Positions 50,112 to 62,083 of a stretch of 64,000 bases of DNA are shown here, piece after piece. The notes under the pieces were generated by a model that was given only the letters and a program-made list of their open reading frames with translations, was not told where the DNA came from and ran no database searches. Source of the DNA: Gaertneriomyces semiglobifer (lineage: Eukaryota; Chytridiomycota; Chytridiomycetes; Spizellomycetales; Spizellomycetaceae); NCBI GenBank assembly GCA_025558075.1, contig JAHLKF010000033.1:1-64000 (forward strand), in the 5' to 3' direction. How positions within the stretch are numbered: the first letter of the stretch is position 1; every line of letters begins with the position of its first letter. Position numbers and translations under genes: made by a program.

Positions 50112-53100
50112 ATGAGTCAAGATCCTTTCAGTTTCACGACAAGCACTGACGCTGCTGGCGCGCATGGGCGCTCCAGATCCTCGGCACGCAGGCTTCATTT
50201 TACTCAGAAAATAGTCCCGCCGTCAACAGGAAGACCGATACCAGTTGGTGAGCTTATCAACAGGCTCAAGAAGCTGCATAACGACTTGTCCAGACTGGAT
50301 CAGGACGATGTGGACACCAAAAGTCTTATGACCGTCCAGAAAGACCTGAGATCTCCCAGCCTGATAGCACATAAAGACAAGGGTGTGCGTGCCCTCACAG
50401 CTTGTTGTCTGGCGGACATTCTTCGTCTTTTCGCTCCCGACGCCCCGTACAACGAGAATCAACTGAGAGAAATCTTTGAATTCTTTGCCAAGCAATTACA
50501 ATATATCACGGACCGGAATGGCCCGTACTTTTCCTTCTATTTTTACCTGTTGGATAGCCTATCAACCGTCAAGTCTGTTGTCCTCGTTGCAGATCTTAAT
50601 GCCGAGGATCTAATATCAGAGTTCTTCCGATCATTTTTCGACCTCATCAAACCCGACTTTCCAAAGAACATATACATGTGCATGGTGGACATTCTGCAGC
50701 AACTCGTTGATGAGAGTCCTCAATTACCTCAGGATGTGGTCGACATTATATTGAGCCACTTCAACAAGAGACGACAAACGGAGAACCCTGCTGCCTTCAA
50801 AATGGCCGCCGATCTGTGTAACGCCTGCCCTGACCATCTCCAACGATACGTATCGAATTACTTTGGTGATGCAATCATTGCTGCTGGACGAGGTTTCGAA
50901 GACGAAAATGAAGAAAAAGACTTTGAGGACGCGCATAAGTTGATTTTGGAAGTTCATCGTGCGGCTCCAGCCGTTTTGCTTAATGTTGTCCCGCAGCTGG
51001 ATGAGGAACTAAAGTTAGATGACGCCCACGTTCGGGCAATTGCAACGAACACGCTTGGGGAGATGTTTGCTGAACCCAATACAAATCTCGCTCAAACATA
51101 TCCACTGGTGTGGAAATCATGGCTCGGCCGCAGAGTGGACAAGTTGCCGGCTGTTCGCGTTGCATGGCTGAATTGGTGCGGCCAACTTTATAAAAATCAC
51201 TCCGAGCTTGCCACTGATGTTGATGCCGCATACAAGGAGAAACTCATCGACCCGGATGAAAAGGTTCGGATAAGAGCACTGGAAATCTTGGAAAAGCTGG
51301 ATTCGGCGGCTCTGGCAAACGTGTCAAAGGGAGTGTTTGAAGCAGCCGCGACTCGTCTCCGGGATCGAAAAGGCACCGTACGGGAAGTTGCCGTGGATAC
51401 TTTGGCCAGAATTTTCAGCGTAAAATATTTGGAAGTTGCGAACGGAAATGGCGAGGTTAACGCCAGCGACAAATATAGTTGGATACCAGGCCAGATTCTA
51501 GAGGTACTCTACATGGATGACATTGAGGCCCGCATCTCGGTCGAAAGGGCTTTGCACGACCACATTTTCCCAATCGTCCCAGAAGATTCTGTTCGTACGG
51601 AGCGCATTCTGAACATTATGTCATTTTGGAGCGAGAAACAGCGGAAAGCCTTTGTTAGCGTTTTGGATCGACAAGCGAAAACGATACAAACAATGGGCTT
51701 GTTTCTGCTGCAGTGCGAACGGTTTAACGGCGGAATAATGGACACGGATGAGGAAGAAACGTCTGGATATCTTCAGCAAATTATCGCGCATATTGCTGGT
51801 AGGTTTTCAGATCCAAAAAAGGCAGCTGGACATTTACAAAAATTCGCCAAGACAAACGATCAACGAATATATAAGCTTTTACGGGCGGTCATGGATCCGC
51901 AGAGTGACTATAAGTCCATTGTGAAAAATATGAAGGAGATCATTAAGCGCATGGATCCTCAAATCATGGACACTTTCTCTCCGCTTCTCCGCCGAGTCTG
52001 CTTGACCCTCGTACCTAAGGATTCTATTCCAATTTTGATTGAAAAGATTCAAGCTGGGAGGCTCAGCAAGGATGATCATGCACTGCGCCTAAGCCAGACT
52101 GCCGAGCAATTACTCAAGGACATTTCCTCGGTCTTTCCGGCGTTATACAAATCAAACCTCGACAGGTTCATGGGCATGTTGAAAAGCGAAGACAACGAAC
52201 TTGTGGCAGACTCCTTGGAGGCACTGGCTCGATTTGCAAAGACGTTCCCAAAAGAAGCACCACAGGATGAAGAATTGAAAGAGCGGTTAGTGCAGTTTGC
52301 CCTCGAAGGAACTGCGAAGCAAGCAGAATATGCTGTGGTCGTTCTTGCGCACATTGGAGAGCCGTATCAGAGTTGTGAGCGCATCATTGAACCGGTTATG
52401 CAGAATCTGAATTTGTCGAATGAGCGTCTCGTGACACATCTGAGCACACTGGCACAGCTGGCACGCTACATGCCGGATATTTTCGATGATCATAATACTA
52501 CCGTAACAAACTTTATTGTAAAGGATATTCTATTGGTTAATCGACGCAAGGCTAAAGCAGATGAACCCGATTGGGTAGAATTTAAGGATCTTGAAGTAGA
52601 AGGTCGCATCAAAGTACTCGGTGTGCGTGTGCTTGTGCAACGACTTGTGGCCCTAGCCGACAAAAACGGTCCGGAGGTCGCTACACCTGTTCTCAAGTTA
52701 CTGCGACGACTATTAGAGTTTGATGGCGAACTTGTAGCGGAGAAGGATACCCCACCGAGTTTCCAGACGCACTTGAGATTGGTTGCTGCCACTAGCATGA
52801 TAGAACTTGCGCGATATCCTTCCTATTCCCGCATCATTGGAGTGACAGATATGTATAAATTGGCGCTGGCGATCCAAGTGAGTAACACACTTGGCAGACC
52901 TTCAACTAATGGCGAACGAAGAACTAACTAGACACCGATAGGATCCTATATATCAAGTCCGTAATGCTTTTGTTGAAACTCTATTGTACGCGTTGAGCGA
53001 CAAGGCCATCCCGTTCAATTACACCGTCATATCATTTCTGGCAGCTCACGAGCCAGAACTGGAACTGAAGACCAAAGTGAAACATTTCCTCATGCGGGTT

Positions 53101-54658
53101 GCACGGCAGCAGCGCGCCGATGATACGGTACAGGCGTCGTTGTTGGAACACCTGTTTGTTAGATTTTTGCACCTACTAGCTCATCATCCCGATTTCACGA
53201 CCGATAAGGATGACCTGCAGATGTTTACTGCGTGAGTATTCTGCGCTTAACATGTTTGTGCTTCTTCTGGATATGAGGTTAACTTCTGGCCAATTAGGTA
53301 TATCGATTTCTACCTTGACGCAGTGGGCACTTCTGAGAATGCGTCAATGCTTTACTATGTTTCTTCCAAACTCAAGACGTTCGCTGACCTCCACGCCAAG
53401 TCGTCGGAGAACCTATATGTGCTGAGCGATCTTGCACAGGTGCTCATTCAAGAGCGCGCGGCCGACAAAGGATGGAGCCTACCGAGTTATCCCGGTAACG
53501 TCCACCTTCCCAAAGAGCTTGTTGGTAAATTGCCAAGCGACCTGGGACTGGAGAACGCTCGGAAATCGTATTTGCCTGAGGACTTTTTAGAAGGGAGGTT
53601 AAAAGCACAGAACATCCATCCAAAGACCAAGGTAATCCAGAGTTTACAACTAGGTGTGCAAAAACGCTTCTGATTTTGTTTTGCTATCGCAGGCCGTGAA
53701 AAAGGAGAAGGTCATCAGTGAAACCAAATCAACGCGGAGGCGATCGAGATCCGTGACCCCAGGATCGGACGCATCAGAGTCGGATACAGATTCGGTAGGT
53801 ACCACCAAAAGAAAACGAAAAGCCAGGGCGGCCGCCGCGGTCAAGCGGCGCAAGGGTGTCGATCCGATTGAAACGACCCCGTTACGGAAGAACGCGCCAA
53901 GATCTGCGAAAAAGGCTGCTAGTTTTAGAGAGCTCAGTGACGATGAGGTGGACGACCTAATGGAATTGGATGACGCTGTCATAAGCGTTGCGAGGTATGT
54001 TGCAGGGAAAGTCTCGTCGCTTGCGTCGAGTTCCATTCATCTGAGCAACTCTTTAGTCCTACGCCCGCCACAAAGCAAACTCGTTTAACAGACGTGTGGA
54101 AAAAGCCCAATAACCGGAAACAACGCCCGAAAGAGGGAAGCCCTGACCTTGATGACTCACAAGTAGAGAATGAGCAGCCGTCTGAGGCAGGTGAAGAGGA
54201 GGATTCCGAGGAGAGGTCATCCGACCACGATCCTAAGACCATACTCGAAGCCAGCAACAGGCGAACTAGAACGTCAAAGAGGAGTGGGTCTAAGATATTG
54301 AATGTGACTCCAGCATCACCCACGCGGACGCGGGCTACGCGAACAAGAAATCATGGGAAATCAAATAAAACCAAGTTCCCGGAGTCAGCAAAAAGCGACA
54401 GCGGTATTGTGGCAAGTGATGGAGATGATGAGCTGGAATCAAGGCCGCGTAGAAGTGGGAAAGATGAGGTACGAACGCGCTTCGTGTTCCCGACCCAAAT
54501 ACGCCTGTTTGTGCAGGCGTAGTTGCAAAGATGAATTGATGTACTAATCTGATGTTTGGTACCTTGTACCTTTTAAGCATGGACAAAAGTCCCAGGAGAC
54601 CGAAAGCGAAGAAGAGGAACCTGTCATTCGGAGTACTACTAGACGTATTAAAGCGTAG
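50112..54658 (+). CDS. PDS5: Sister-chromatid cohesion protein PDS5
   Basis: A HEAT-repeat regulator of the cohesin ring. Exons are 50112-52877, 52942-53231, 53298-53631, 53693-53994, 54057-54468 and 54578-54658 (1,394 residues, near the usual fungal size). The N-terminus has the conserved KLHNDLSRLDQDD, KDKGVRALTACCLADILRLFAPDAPY and ITDRNGPYFSFYFYLLDSLSTVKS. HEAT helices follow through VRIRALEILEKL and RKGTVREVAVDTLARIFSVKYL. The C-terminal 300 residues are charged and disordered, with RRRSRSVTPGSD, KRKRKARAAAAVKRRKG and Ser/Glu runs. These are typical nuclear-localisation and phosphorylation segments. The final exon encodes an acidic-then-basic tail ending TTRRIKA. An upstream in-frame run before 50112 uses no ATG, so 50112 is the start. 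Confidence 0.93.
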
Positions 54659-55644
54659 CATTTTGGCAATGATTCATGTACGATTTCACACCGGTGGTAA
54701 GCTCGGTGTACGTATCAGTTCAGTGAGATATGAAGTACTTAGGAAAGCCATCCTTATAGTCAAAGTTGTATGTACATATCCGGGCGTTATATAGTGGTGC
54801 AATACTTAATGGAGAGGGAAATTGCTGTTAGACTCATGGCCAGTTTCCGTGTGCAATGACTCACATCTGCTGAACTTATCAATATGCGTTATGCGTTACA
54901 ATGACTGTGCCATCATATCGGATGGCACAGGCACCCAGATGCCGACGCGTTGCGACAGTTTAAAAATAACGCGCAACCCGCGACCGCCGCTTCGGGATGC
55001 CCGCGTAAATTTGTCATGTGTGATTACATAATCTGGACGGCACAGTCACATCACACCGGCCTTTCTTTGCGTCCAAACGCGTGTGGGAAAGAAAACGCCC
55101 CGTCGTTGAGCAGCTGGTTCAGACGACGTTTGTCTTTGCACACGACGGGACACCCGCTAGCAGCACAGCAGGCGACTGCGTTAGGCAACAAAAAGGTTAG
55201 ATACAACAGGGACGAACGACGACAACCAGCAGCGAACGGCGACAACGACATCGCTTTCGGTACTTTCAGCGTCCGCTTATCTCGCGCGTACGAACAGCCG
55301 CTAGTCCCACAACCTCCACCCCACGCGTTTCTGGGCTTGCGCGTCTATCATTCTTGTTCAAGACTCCCGCGAATTTCGCATTTCTTCTCCAAAGGCTCGC
55401 AGTCGTTGATCGCAACGACGACTTGGGCTGCCCATTGGACTGGTGCTTCCACCTGCTTCTGTAACGACTCACGAACCTCGGCGAAACGCGTGCTGTACAC
55501 TTGAAAAAAAAAAGGGAAACGCGTTGACCTTTGCAACCAGAATCCCCAACTGCATCTCTCAAACTGGCTGATCAACCGACGACCTCATCTTTCCAATTGC
55601 TAGGAAGGTTTTCGGCTCCTACATCAGCGCCTACCATCGCGTCC
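54659..55644. other. Intergenic/leader upstream of the APSES-GATA gene
   Basis: A 184-codon frame at 54950-55504 begins at ATG but has no family signal and a composition like a leader. A pyrimidine-rich CTTTGCAACCAG at about 55530-55541 could be the acceptor of a 5' UTR intron. No independent gene is supported. Confidence 0.4.
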
Positions 55645-57318
55645 ATGGCCACTGCCGCTCCTACGCCCACTCCGGGTAATCCCGGAACAATGACCCTTCC
55701 GAACCCGCTACCGCTCAGTACATATGCGGCTTCTTTGCCTCAACTGATTCCTATCATTCCCATTCAGTTGGGCAACCTCTCTGCGGCTGCCGCATCTCTC
55801 CCCCAATACACTACTTCCGTTTCCTCCCCTGTGTCCATGTCCGTTACAACACCTCCCATTCCAACACTACAACCTTCCCTGTCGACGTCCGCAGCGCCGA
55901 CCACACCGACGAATTTGAGTGCCCCGACAACGCCGGTGTCGAACAACTTTCCACACTCTTATCGTAGTGCGAATATTAGAACAGCGTCTTACAGCGGGGT
56001 CCGCGTCTACGAGATTCAATGCCGAGGGGTCCCGGTTATGCGCCGTGTCGCTGATGCTTATATCAACGCGACACAAATCCTGCGCGCGGCTGGTTTGCCT
56101 AAACCTCAACGCACAAAGATTTTGGAACGAGACGTCACCGGAGGAGTACATGAAAAGGTTCAAGGTGGTTATGCTGGTTTCCAGGGAACATGGATTCCAC
56201 TTGACAGTGCACGTATGTTGGCACGAGCACATGGCGTCGAGCGCGACATGGATGATTTGCTCAGCTATCAACCCCGCCCAGGAGATGATCAGGTTCCACC
56301 CAAGGAGAAAAGAAAGAGAGCGCCTCCAAAACCGAAGGAGTCGACTCCGGTCGTCAAAAAGGAAAGGCAAACCAAGCCCAGAAAAGAGAATGATGATTCT
56401 AAGGAAGCTCTTGGTCATGCCTCTGAGTCGGAGGGCGAGGGAGACGGTGAGAGTGTCGCCCCGGACAATGTCGAAGAGTCACCCGAGACCCGCCGAACGA
56501 CGACGATGTCCCTGAGACCACATGGCGCACGCACAAGGCGAAAGCACGTTTATCCAGGTGAAGATGAAGATTCTAGCCCTTCAAGTAGACCATCACCCAA
56601 AAAGAGGCGCACTGACAGCCCAGCTGTAACCCATGCTGGCAGTAGCAGCCCACCAAGGCCAATAACGCCAGAAGCGTACCCATCTCTTTCGCCGACGCGT
56701 GCGCCTACATTCCGTCGGGATAACACACCACCTTATGCTGGAAAGTGTTGCGAAGGTTGCGGTGTCACTTCTACCCCGCAATGGCGACGAGGTCCCTCTG
56801 GAAAGCGCACTCTTTGTAATGCATGTGGGGTCAAGTGGAGTTACGGCCGTTTGAATCCAAAGGGCAAAAGGCCTGTACCCGCGTTGGACGAGCCGTTTGA
56901 TGACGAGTTTGATCTAGACGATGAAGAAGAGTTTGATAGCGAGGCTGCCGAATATTTGATTGCGGATGCTACTTCTCCGCTCGGCTGCTCCACACCGCCC
57001 AAATCCCGTGATTTGGAACACCAAATCCGGTCACTGAAGCGACGATTACGCGATTCAGAACAGTCTCGGAAACGATTACGTCGGGTCTTGGAAGAAGCTG
57101 CTACGGATGACCATGAGGTTGATCGAAGCTACCGGCAGATTTTGAGCAAATGCGCTATCGCGCATCCTGACCATGAGTCAGAATCCGAAGAGGAGTGGTC
57201 GAACGATGCTGAGATGGAGCATGTTGTGGTCGAGAGGTTCCTTAAGGCAGTCAAACGCAACCGCGCCCGAATGGATTACCATGTCGGAAGGATGATGTTT
57301 TCGAGTGTATGGGAATAG
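55645..57318 (+). CDS. Transcription factor with APSES/KilA-N domain and GATA zinc finger
   Basis: One exon, 557 residues from the ATG at 55645. The frame extends further upstream but without an ATG. The first ~110 residues are Pro/Thr/Ser-rich. An APSES (KilA-N) DNA-binding domain is at about 113-208, with [38 protein letters not shown] and the diagnostic [20 protein letters not shown] long charged, Lys/Glu/Ser-rich linker with basic patches follows. The GATA finger is at about residues 369-400: C-x2-C-x18-C-x2-C in [18 protein letters not shown] through LCNACG, followed by the basic tail [13 protein letters not shown]. The C-terminus is acidic and then a coiled-coil ([17 protein letters not shown]). 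APSES proteins usually carry ankyrin repeats, absent here. I do not know a described family with this pair of domains. Confidence 0.9.
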   Translation: MATAAPTPTPGNPGTMTLPNPLPLSTYAASLPQLIPIIPIQLGNLSAAAASLPQYTTSVSSPVSMSVTTPPIPTLQPSLSTSAAPTTPTNLSAPTTPVSNNFPHSYRSANIRTASYSGVRVYEIQCRGVPVMRRVADAYINATQILRAAGLPKPQRTKILERDVTGGVHEKVQGGYAGFQGTWIPLDSARMLARAHGVERDMDDLLSYQPRPGDDQVPPKEKRKRAPPKPKESTPVVKKERQTKPRKENDDSKEALGHASESEGEGDGESVAPDNVEESPETRRTTTMSLRPHGARTRRKHVYPGEDEDSSPSSRPSPKKRRTDSPAVTHAGSSSPPRPITPEAYPSLSPTRAPTFRRDNTPPYAGKCCEGCGVTSTPQWRRGPSGKRTLCNACGVKWSYGRLNPKGKRPVPALDEPFDDEFDLDDEEEFDSEAAEYLIADATSPLGCSTPPKSRDLEHQIRSLKRRLRDSEQSRKRLRRVLEEAATDDHEVDRSYRQILSKCAIAHPDHESESEEEWSNDAEMEHVVVERFLKAVKRNRARMDYHVGRMMFSSVWE

Positions 57319-58463
57319 GGGTGCAGATGCGGTGCGCTTGTACTCGTACTTGGATCGATGTGACGACATGTTATGAAAGGAACCAAAAGCAAACGCTGGA
57401 CGTAGTTGCGCGAATTGATGCTATTTATTGTTGAAGGGATGATTGTACCCGATGTGCCTTGGAAGAGAAGTGTCCGGGCTATTTATTTAGAATGTTTTTA
57501 GAATGGTTTGCCGTTTATATTGATTGTATAGCCCGGATTTCATTTGGGTAGTTGTTTTTTTTGCTTACCGCCGAATCATTGGCATTATACTATATTGTGT
57601 GTGTATTGTAGTATCACAATTTAAAGCATCTAGTCAAAGCAATGTGATCTCTCTGTCTCTGTCAAAAAGTGTATTTTGAACGCGGTGGAAACTGCGCGGA
57701 CTTTTCGCGGAGATAATCGACGCGCCTTTGACTTCACGGGTCATGAGAAAATTTGGAGATAAGTTTCCGGTGAGGGTCCGGCCGGCATTTCTTGACGATA
57801 CAGAACACCTTTTTGCTTATCCACCATTGGACTGCTCATCATGCCGCTGGCAGATAGATAATAGATAGCCGAATTCACGACGCAGAGCATGATATAAGGA
57901 CCCCATCCTCATTTCATTTTCCGTCCAACGCTCTTGCGTTTATCCAAGTTTCACGCTTCCGCTTCAACTCAAGGGCATTTATATTTCCAAGCTCTCACAT
58001 CAACATCGCACGTCGAGCTTACTCCTTTGGCGTACGTGACCTCAGCATTCAAAATCCTGAGCGTCCATTTATTCCGTCGGTGACGTTGAAGAGTCCCTCG
58101 TACCGCGTCAAGCACCAAGCTACATTACGCCCGAACTCTCCTGGGCCATCAGCATTCCAAGTTAAAGCAATTCAATTGCAGTCGAATTCATCGTGTCGTG
58201 AAATCTCCATTTCGGGGTTGATCAAAAGCTGCAAGGTACTACGATGATTGGTTGCGTCATCAGAACATGAGAACTAATTCTGCGAAGCTACTCTTGTCTA
58301 GTGAGGCTTACTGGAACCAACACCTTCACACCGACTTTGTTCGCTTACCTCATACGTCTTCGCACGCTGCTTTGTTGCGCTCGCGCGCCTGGGGAAGGAA
58401 CCGAGTTTTGCAAGGTCCACGGGGACCCGCTCTCCCTTTGGAGAGCACTTTAAATTATCGAGC
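57319..58463. other. Intergenic, nothing recognised
   Basis: 1.1 kb with TG repeats near 57597-57610 and AT-rich stretches before a more GC-balanced promoter of the PQ-loop gene. Short frames only. Confidence 0.4.
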
Positions 58464-59477
58464 ATGGTGCCCATAACGCCATCGGATCTGTTTGGATATG
58501 TTTCGATATCGTTCTGGGTGTCGGCACAGTTGCCTCAAGTACGGACCAATTACGTCAACCAGGGTGTTCAGGGCCTATCGCTCCTATTTCTAGCGATATG
58601 GTTCGTTGGCGATCTATGCAATTTAGTGGGATGCATTCTGACGGAGCAGCTTCCTTTCCAGGTAAGAATTTGCCTAGGTGACTTTTGGAATGTAATACGT
58701 ACTTACATGAAAGTGACTCTTGATGGATAGACATTTCTTGGGTGTTATTTCGTTTTGATTGATTCCGCCTTACTGGCGCAGTACTTTTATTACACAACTC
58801 TCCGCCCCCGTCGGTTGTGCCATCAACACTCAACTGGAAGCCTCGCGGAACATGCTGCGGGCATGTTAACTCGTACACCGGTCGTGTGTGAAAGCACGCC
58901 GTTACTGGCGCATCAACCTAATGCGGCCGGTGGCAGCCCGCATTCCCCTGTTACCAGCCGCTCAACAACGCTTTTAAGTGTCTCACTCGTTACCGTCAAC
59001 TTGTTTGCCCGTATTTCGAGCAAGGGGCCGCAACACGAGCTAATCGGAAGAACCAGCCGAGTGTTCGAAACACGCAGTGACTTATACCCATCCGACTCAC
59101 TATGGAGCAATATACCACCAGGGTTACTCGTCGCCTACGTTTGCGCAACCCTCTACCTCACATCCCGACTGCCGCAGATATTCCTCAACTTTCGGCGACG
59201 ATCGGTACAAGGATTGTCCATTTCCATGTTCATCTGTGCCGCTATGGGGAATGTCACGTACGTGGCTAGTATACTCACCAAAAGCACTGAGCCCGCATTT
59301 CTAGCACACGCACTGCCGTATTTGATTGGAAGTGCTGGAACTGTGTGTTTGGACTTGCTTATTTTTCTGCAGTGGGTGGCATGGGGAAGGCGATGTCCCC
59401 GCTCGGAAATCCCAGTGTCGGATGCAACACCGTACTCGGCGGGTATCATTATAGAGGACAATTTACATGAGGTGTAA
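58464..59477 (+). CDS. PQ-loop membrane transporter (vacuolar amino-acid type)
   Basis: Likely a vacuolar/lysosomal cationic amino-acid exporter of the Ypq1/PQLC2 group; substrate is inferred from family. Exons are 58464-58661 and 58731-59477 (314 residues). There are two PQ-loop repeats. The first begins SAQLPQVRTNYVNQGVQGLSL at about residues 20-40 and includes the conserved WFVGDLCNLVG. The second begins SRLPQIFLNFRRRSVQGLSIS. Hydrophobic segments fit seven membrane helices. A hydrophilic Ser/Thr/His-rich loop of about 90 residues joins the halves (about 92-180). The tail SEIPVSDATPYS is short and hydrophilic. The 69-bp intron falls between the second and third helices. Confidence 0.9.
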
Positions 59478-59719
59478 TCTTACCACACCTATTTTTTAAA
59501 AAAAGGACATTTGTACATACCGCCATCAACATTTACCCCATGCGTTTTGGAACATTCCTTATACGTGTTTGGCGATTGATAGTGTCTGAATGTATTTTTA
59601 CTGAAGATGCATTGTTTTCTACACTTGCGACTTTTCATTCAACAGTAAACCAAACTACGATAACTACACTAGCACATCATGCTCACTATTTACATATCTA
59701 CATCCACCTGGTGACCTTC

Positions 59720-61267
59720 TTAAACAACGGAGCGTCCGTTCCAACACCACACTCTCACGCCCTTCCAAAATACAGCATCCGTATCCCGAAAATCGACGTG
59801 GACATCTCCAACGGACTCTAGGTATTTGAGTGTAGATGTCCATTTCCCAGTAGTGGTCCGTATCAAATTCGGAAGATCCAACTGTGCTTGGCGTCCCCGA
59901 TGTTCCCGACTGCAAAACAGATGGAGAAGGGCATCCAGCGCCGGAATGGTGAATCGGTTACATGGGATGTACGTATTGAATGATTGGTGTTTGGTGGGTG
60001 GGCATTCGCAATACAAGGAGATGTGGGAGAGGGATGAGGACGGTGTGTCGCTGAGGTGCGTGGAGAGTTCGAGAAGATGTGTGTCGTCGACTCCACAAGG
60101 GAGTTGGAGGGTGTGCAAAGCTGGCAGCAGTGTGAGAAGGGTCTGTATGTAGGTCGATGGGAAAAACAACGGTTCTTGGAGTGGGAGTGACATTGTCATC
60201 GCGTTCGCATTCGCATGTGTCTTTGCTTGGCTTTGTCGCTTGTGATGAGTGTTTAACTTGTACCCTCTAATATCCAGCACAGATATGTGCGAGCACCTCA
60301 CTACCAAGTTCTTGATGCATCCGAGAAACACCTTATGGTCGTCATCATCGAATGTAAAGCCATCCCATATCATTGGCGGACGGACGCGTACTTCTTTCAT
60401 CTGTCTCTCGGAGACAAGAAACCACAACGGGGCACCGACAAGGAGTCCTTCTTGAAGATACAAACAAGCCAAATCCTTACTGCGTCTGATCAGATCCATG
60501 ATGAGCGATTCGGGAACTTTCGTGCATTTGGTGAGTGTGAGCGATTGAAGAGCAGGAAACTCCAAATGGGCAGGGATTGACGATGGAGGGAGAGACAGGA
60601 GAGAATCACACGGTGTGGAAAGTGAGAGGTGAGTAAGTGTGCTTGAAGCAAACGTGAGTAGGGAGAGAAGCTGGGACCACGTCGGGTGGTAGAGTGTGGG
60701 GTCGGTCTTGGGTTGGGGGTTGTTGGCGAGTTCATCCAAATCTCCATCGATGTCAGTGTATATGACGCATGAGACGTCAAGGCGCCGAATCAGAGTTTGG
60801 TAGGACCATTCCCACTTTGTGCAGACCCTTTTCGCACTGGAGTCCACATTCCCGTCCGCTACTGCGCATTCGATTCCTGCACCCTGCGCTTCCTCTCGCA
60901 GCACTCTCAACAACCTTTCTATCCTCGGCCCTGCTCCACCTCTCACGTCTACACCTGCCCACACCCTCCTTACAACTTCCCCTGCCCACGCTTTTGACAC
61001 GGACACCAGACCCGCCGCCTCTCGCTGGGTTAAGAACTTTAACACCATAGGAAGTATCCTATTCGGAAACAGGTTTGGACGTTGAGAGAGCGGGAGCGTC
61101 AAGTGCGGAAAGGGCATAGGTGGCAGTGGGGCAATGAGGCATTTCGACAAGCGCCGTGAGTGTTGGTGCGAAAATGCTGGTTGGAGGGAATGCAAGGTCG
61201 GTTGTTGATGCAAAGTCGGTTGCGGTATGTGTGCATCCGCAAACAGCGGGTTAACCATCATGACCAT
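59720..61267 (-). CDS. F-box-like protein, C-terminal leucine-rich region
   Basis: One exon, 515 residues. An F-box-like segment at about 65-110 reads FPNRILPMVLKFLTQREAAGLVSVSKAW and continues with VVRRVWAGVDV, which fits an SCF substrate adaptor. The rest has irregular leucine-rich stretches (FPALQSLTLTKCTKVPESL, TYIQTLLTLLPALHTLQLP, LSHISLYCE) but no exact repeat. The N-terminal 60 residues are His/Pro/Leu-rich. The start was taken as the first ATG of a MVMMV run. The target is unknown. It converges with the PQ-loop gene and is divergent from the ABC transporter gene. Confidence 0.7.
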   Translation of the reverse strand: MVMMVNPLFADAHIPQPTLHQQPTLHSLQPAFSHQHSRRLSKCLIAPLPPMPFPHLTLPLSQRPNLFPNRILPMVLKFLTQREAAGLVSVSKAWAGEVVRRVWAGVDVRGGAGPRIERLLRVLREEAQGAGIECAVADGNVDSSAKRVCTKWEWSYQTLIRRLDVSCVIYTDIDGDLDELANNPQPKTDPTLYHPTWSQLLSLLTFASSTLTHLSLSTPCDSLLSLPPSSIPAHLEFPALQSLTLTKCTKVPESLIMDLIRRSKDLACLYLQEGLLVGAPLWFLVSERQMKEVRVRPPMIWDGFTFDDDDHKVFLGCIKNLVVRCSHISVLDIRGYKLNTHHKRQSQAKTHANANAMTMSLPLQEPLFFPSTYIQTLLTLLPALHTLQLPCGVDDTHLLELSTHLSDTPSSSLSHISLYCECPPTKHQSFNTYIPCNRFTIPALDALLHLFCSREHRGRQAQLDLPNLIRTTTGKWTSTLKYLESVGDVHVDFRDTDAVFWKGVRVWCWNGRSVV

Positions 61268-62083
61268 GGCTTTCGCTTGCTGTCGTTGCTACTCTTCTAC
61301 CTGCTGGGGCCTGACCTGTTCGCCGTCTCTCTATCCAGCTCCTCTGCTTTCTGGACGCTGTCACTCGCAGTGCGCGCAAGTGTGAAATCGTTGAGGAAAG
61401 GAACTCGGACGCTCTGAAACACGCGTTATGACTGTGCCACCCAACTCCGACGCTTCAAATTCCAAAACGCGCGCGACAAGAATTGGACGTCGACAAGTGC
61501 CTGCGATGCAATAATTAACTGAGGGCACGTACAACACGGTTGACGGCCACAAGGGCCACAAAGGGGAGAAGAAGGAAGTGCAAGAAAAGCCCACTGCGGA
61601 AGGAAGGATAGCCACCGCCTGGCATGAATTGTCTTTGTTGCGCGTGAAGCTACGCAGCATCGTTGAGATGTGAGGACACACTGTTCCTGTTACTTCCTGA
61701 GAACGGATCTGGATAGGAGAGGCTTAAACATTAAAAGTTACGATGCGGGTGCGGCATTTGCTTAATCCCGCCATACTTTGTGAAGAACCAGCTGTCAACG
61801 ATAAAGCGTTGTATGCAGGTCTGCTGTTCTCGAAATAACCCTTGATGTACCTAAAAACAGCGTCAAACAATGGACGGCAACGTCGCACTGCAAGGTGCGT
61901 AGCTGCTGCATATCTGAATCCCAGCTCGTTTTTGATTGACCAACTATCCGCCAAATGCTCCGCTGCGACAAATGGTTTTGAATATAAGGGAAGGCTATGC
62001 AATGATGCCTCTCAAGCCGCACATGCGTATACTGCACCGCAGACACGTATTGAAGTCTCGTCATCCCGGGACACTACGGCGAG
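61268..62083. other. Divergent promoter region, F-box-like and ABCG genes
   Basis: 816 bp with short frames only. No repeat or RNA gene recognised. Confidence 0.4.

Noticed and set aside
54950..55504. 184-codon plus-strand gene before the APSES-GATA gene
   Set aside because: No family resemblance, leader-like composition, and it lies directly upstream of a well-supported start, so a 5' UTR is more likely.
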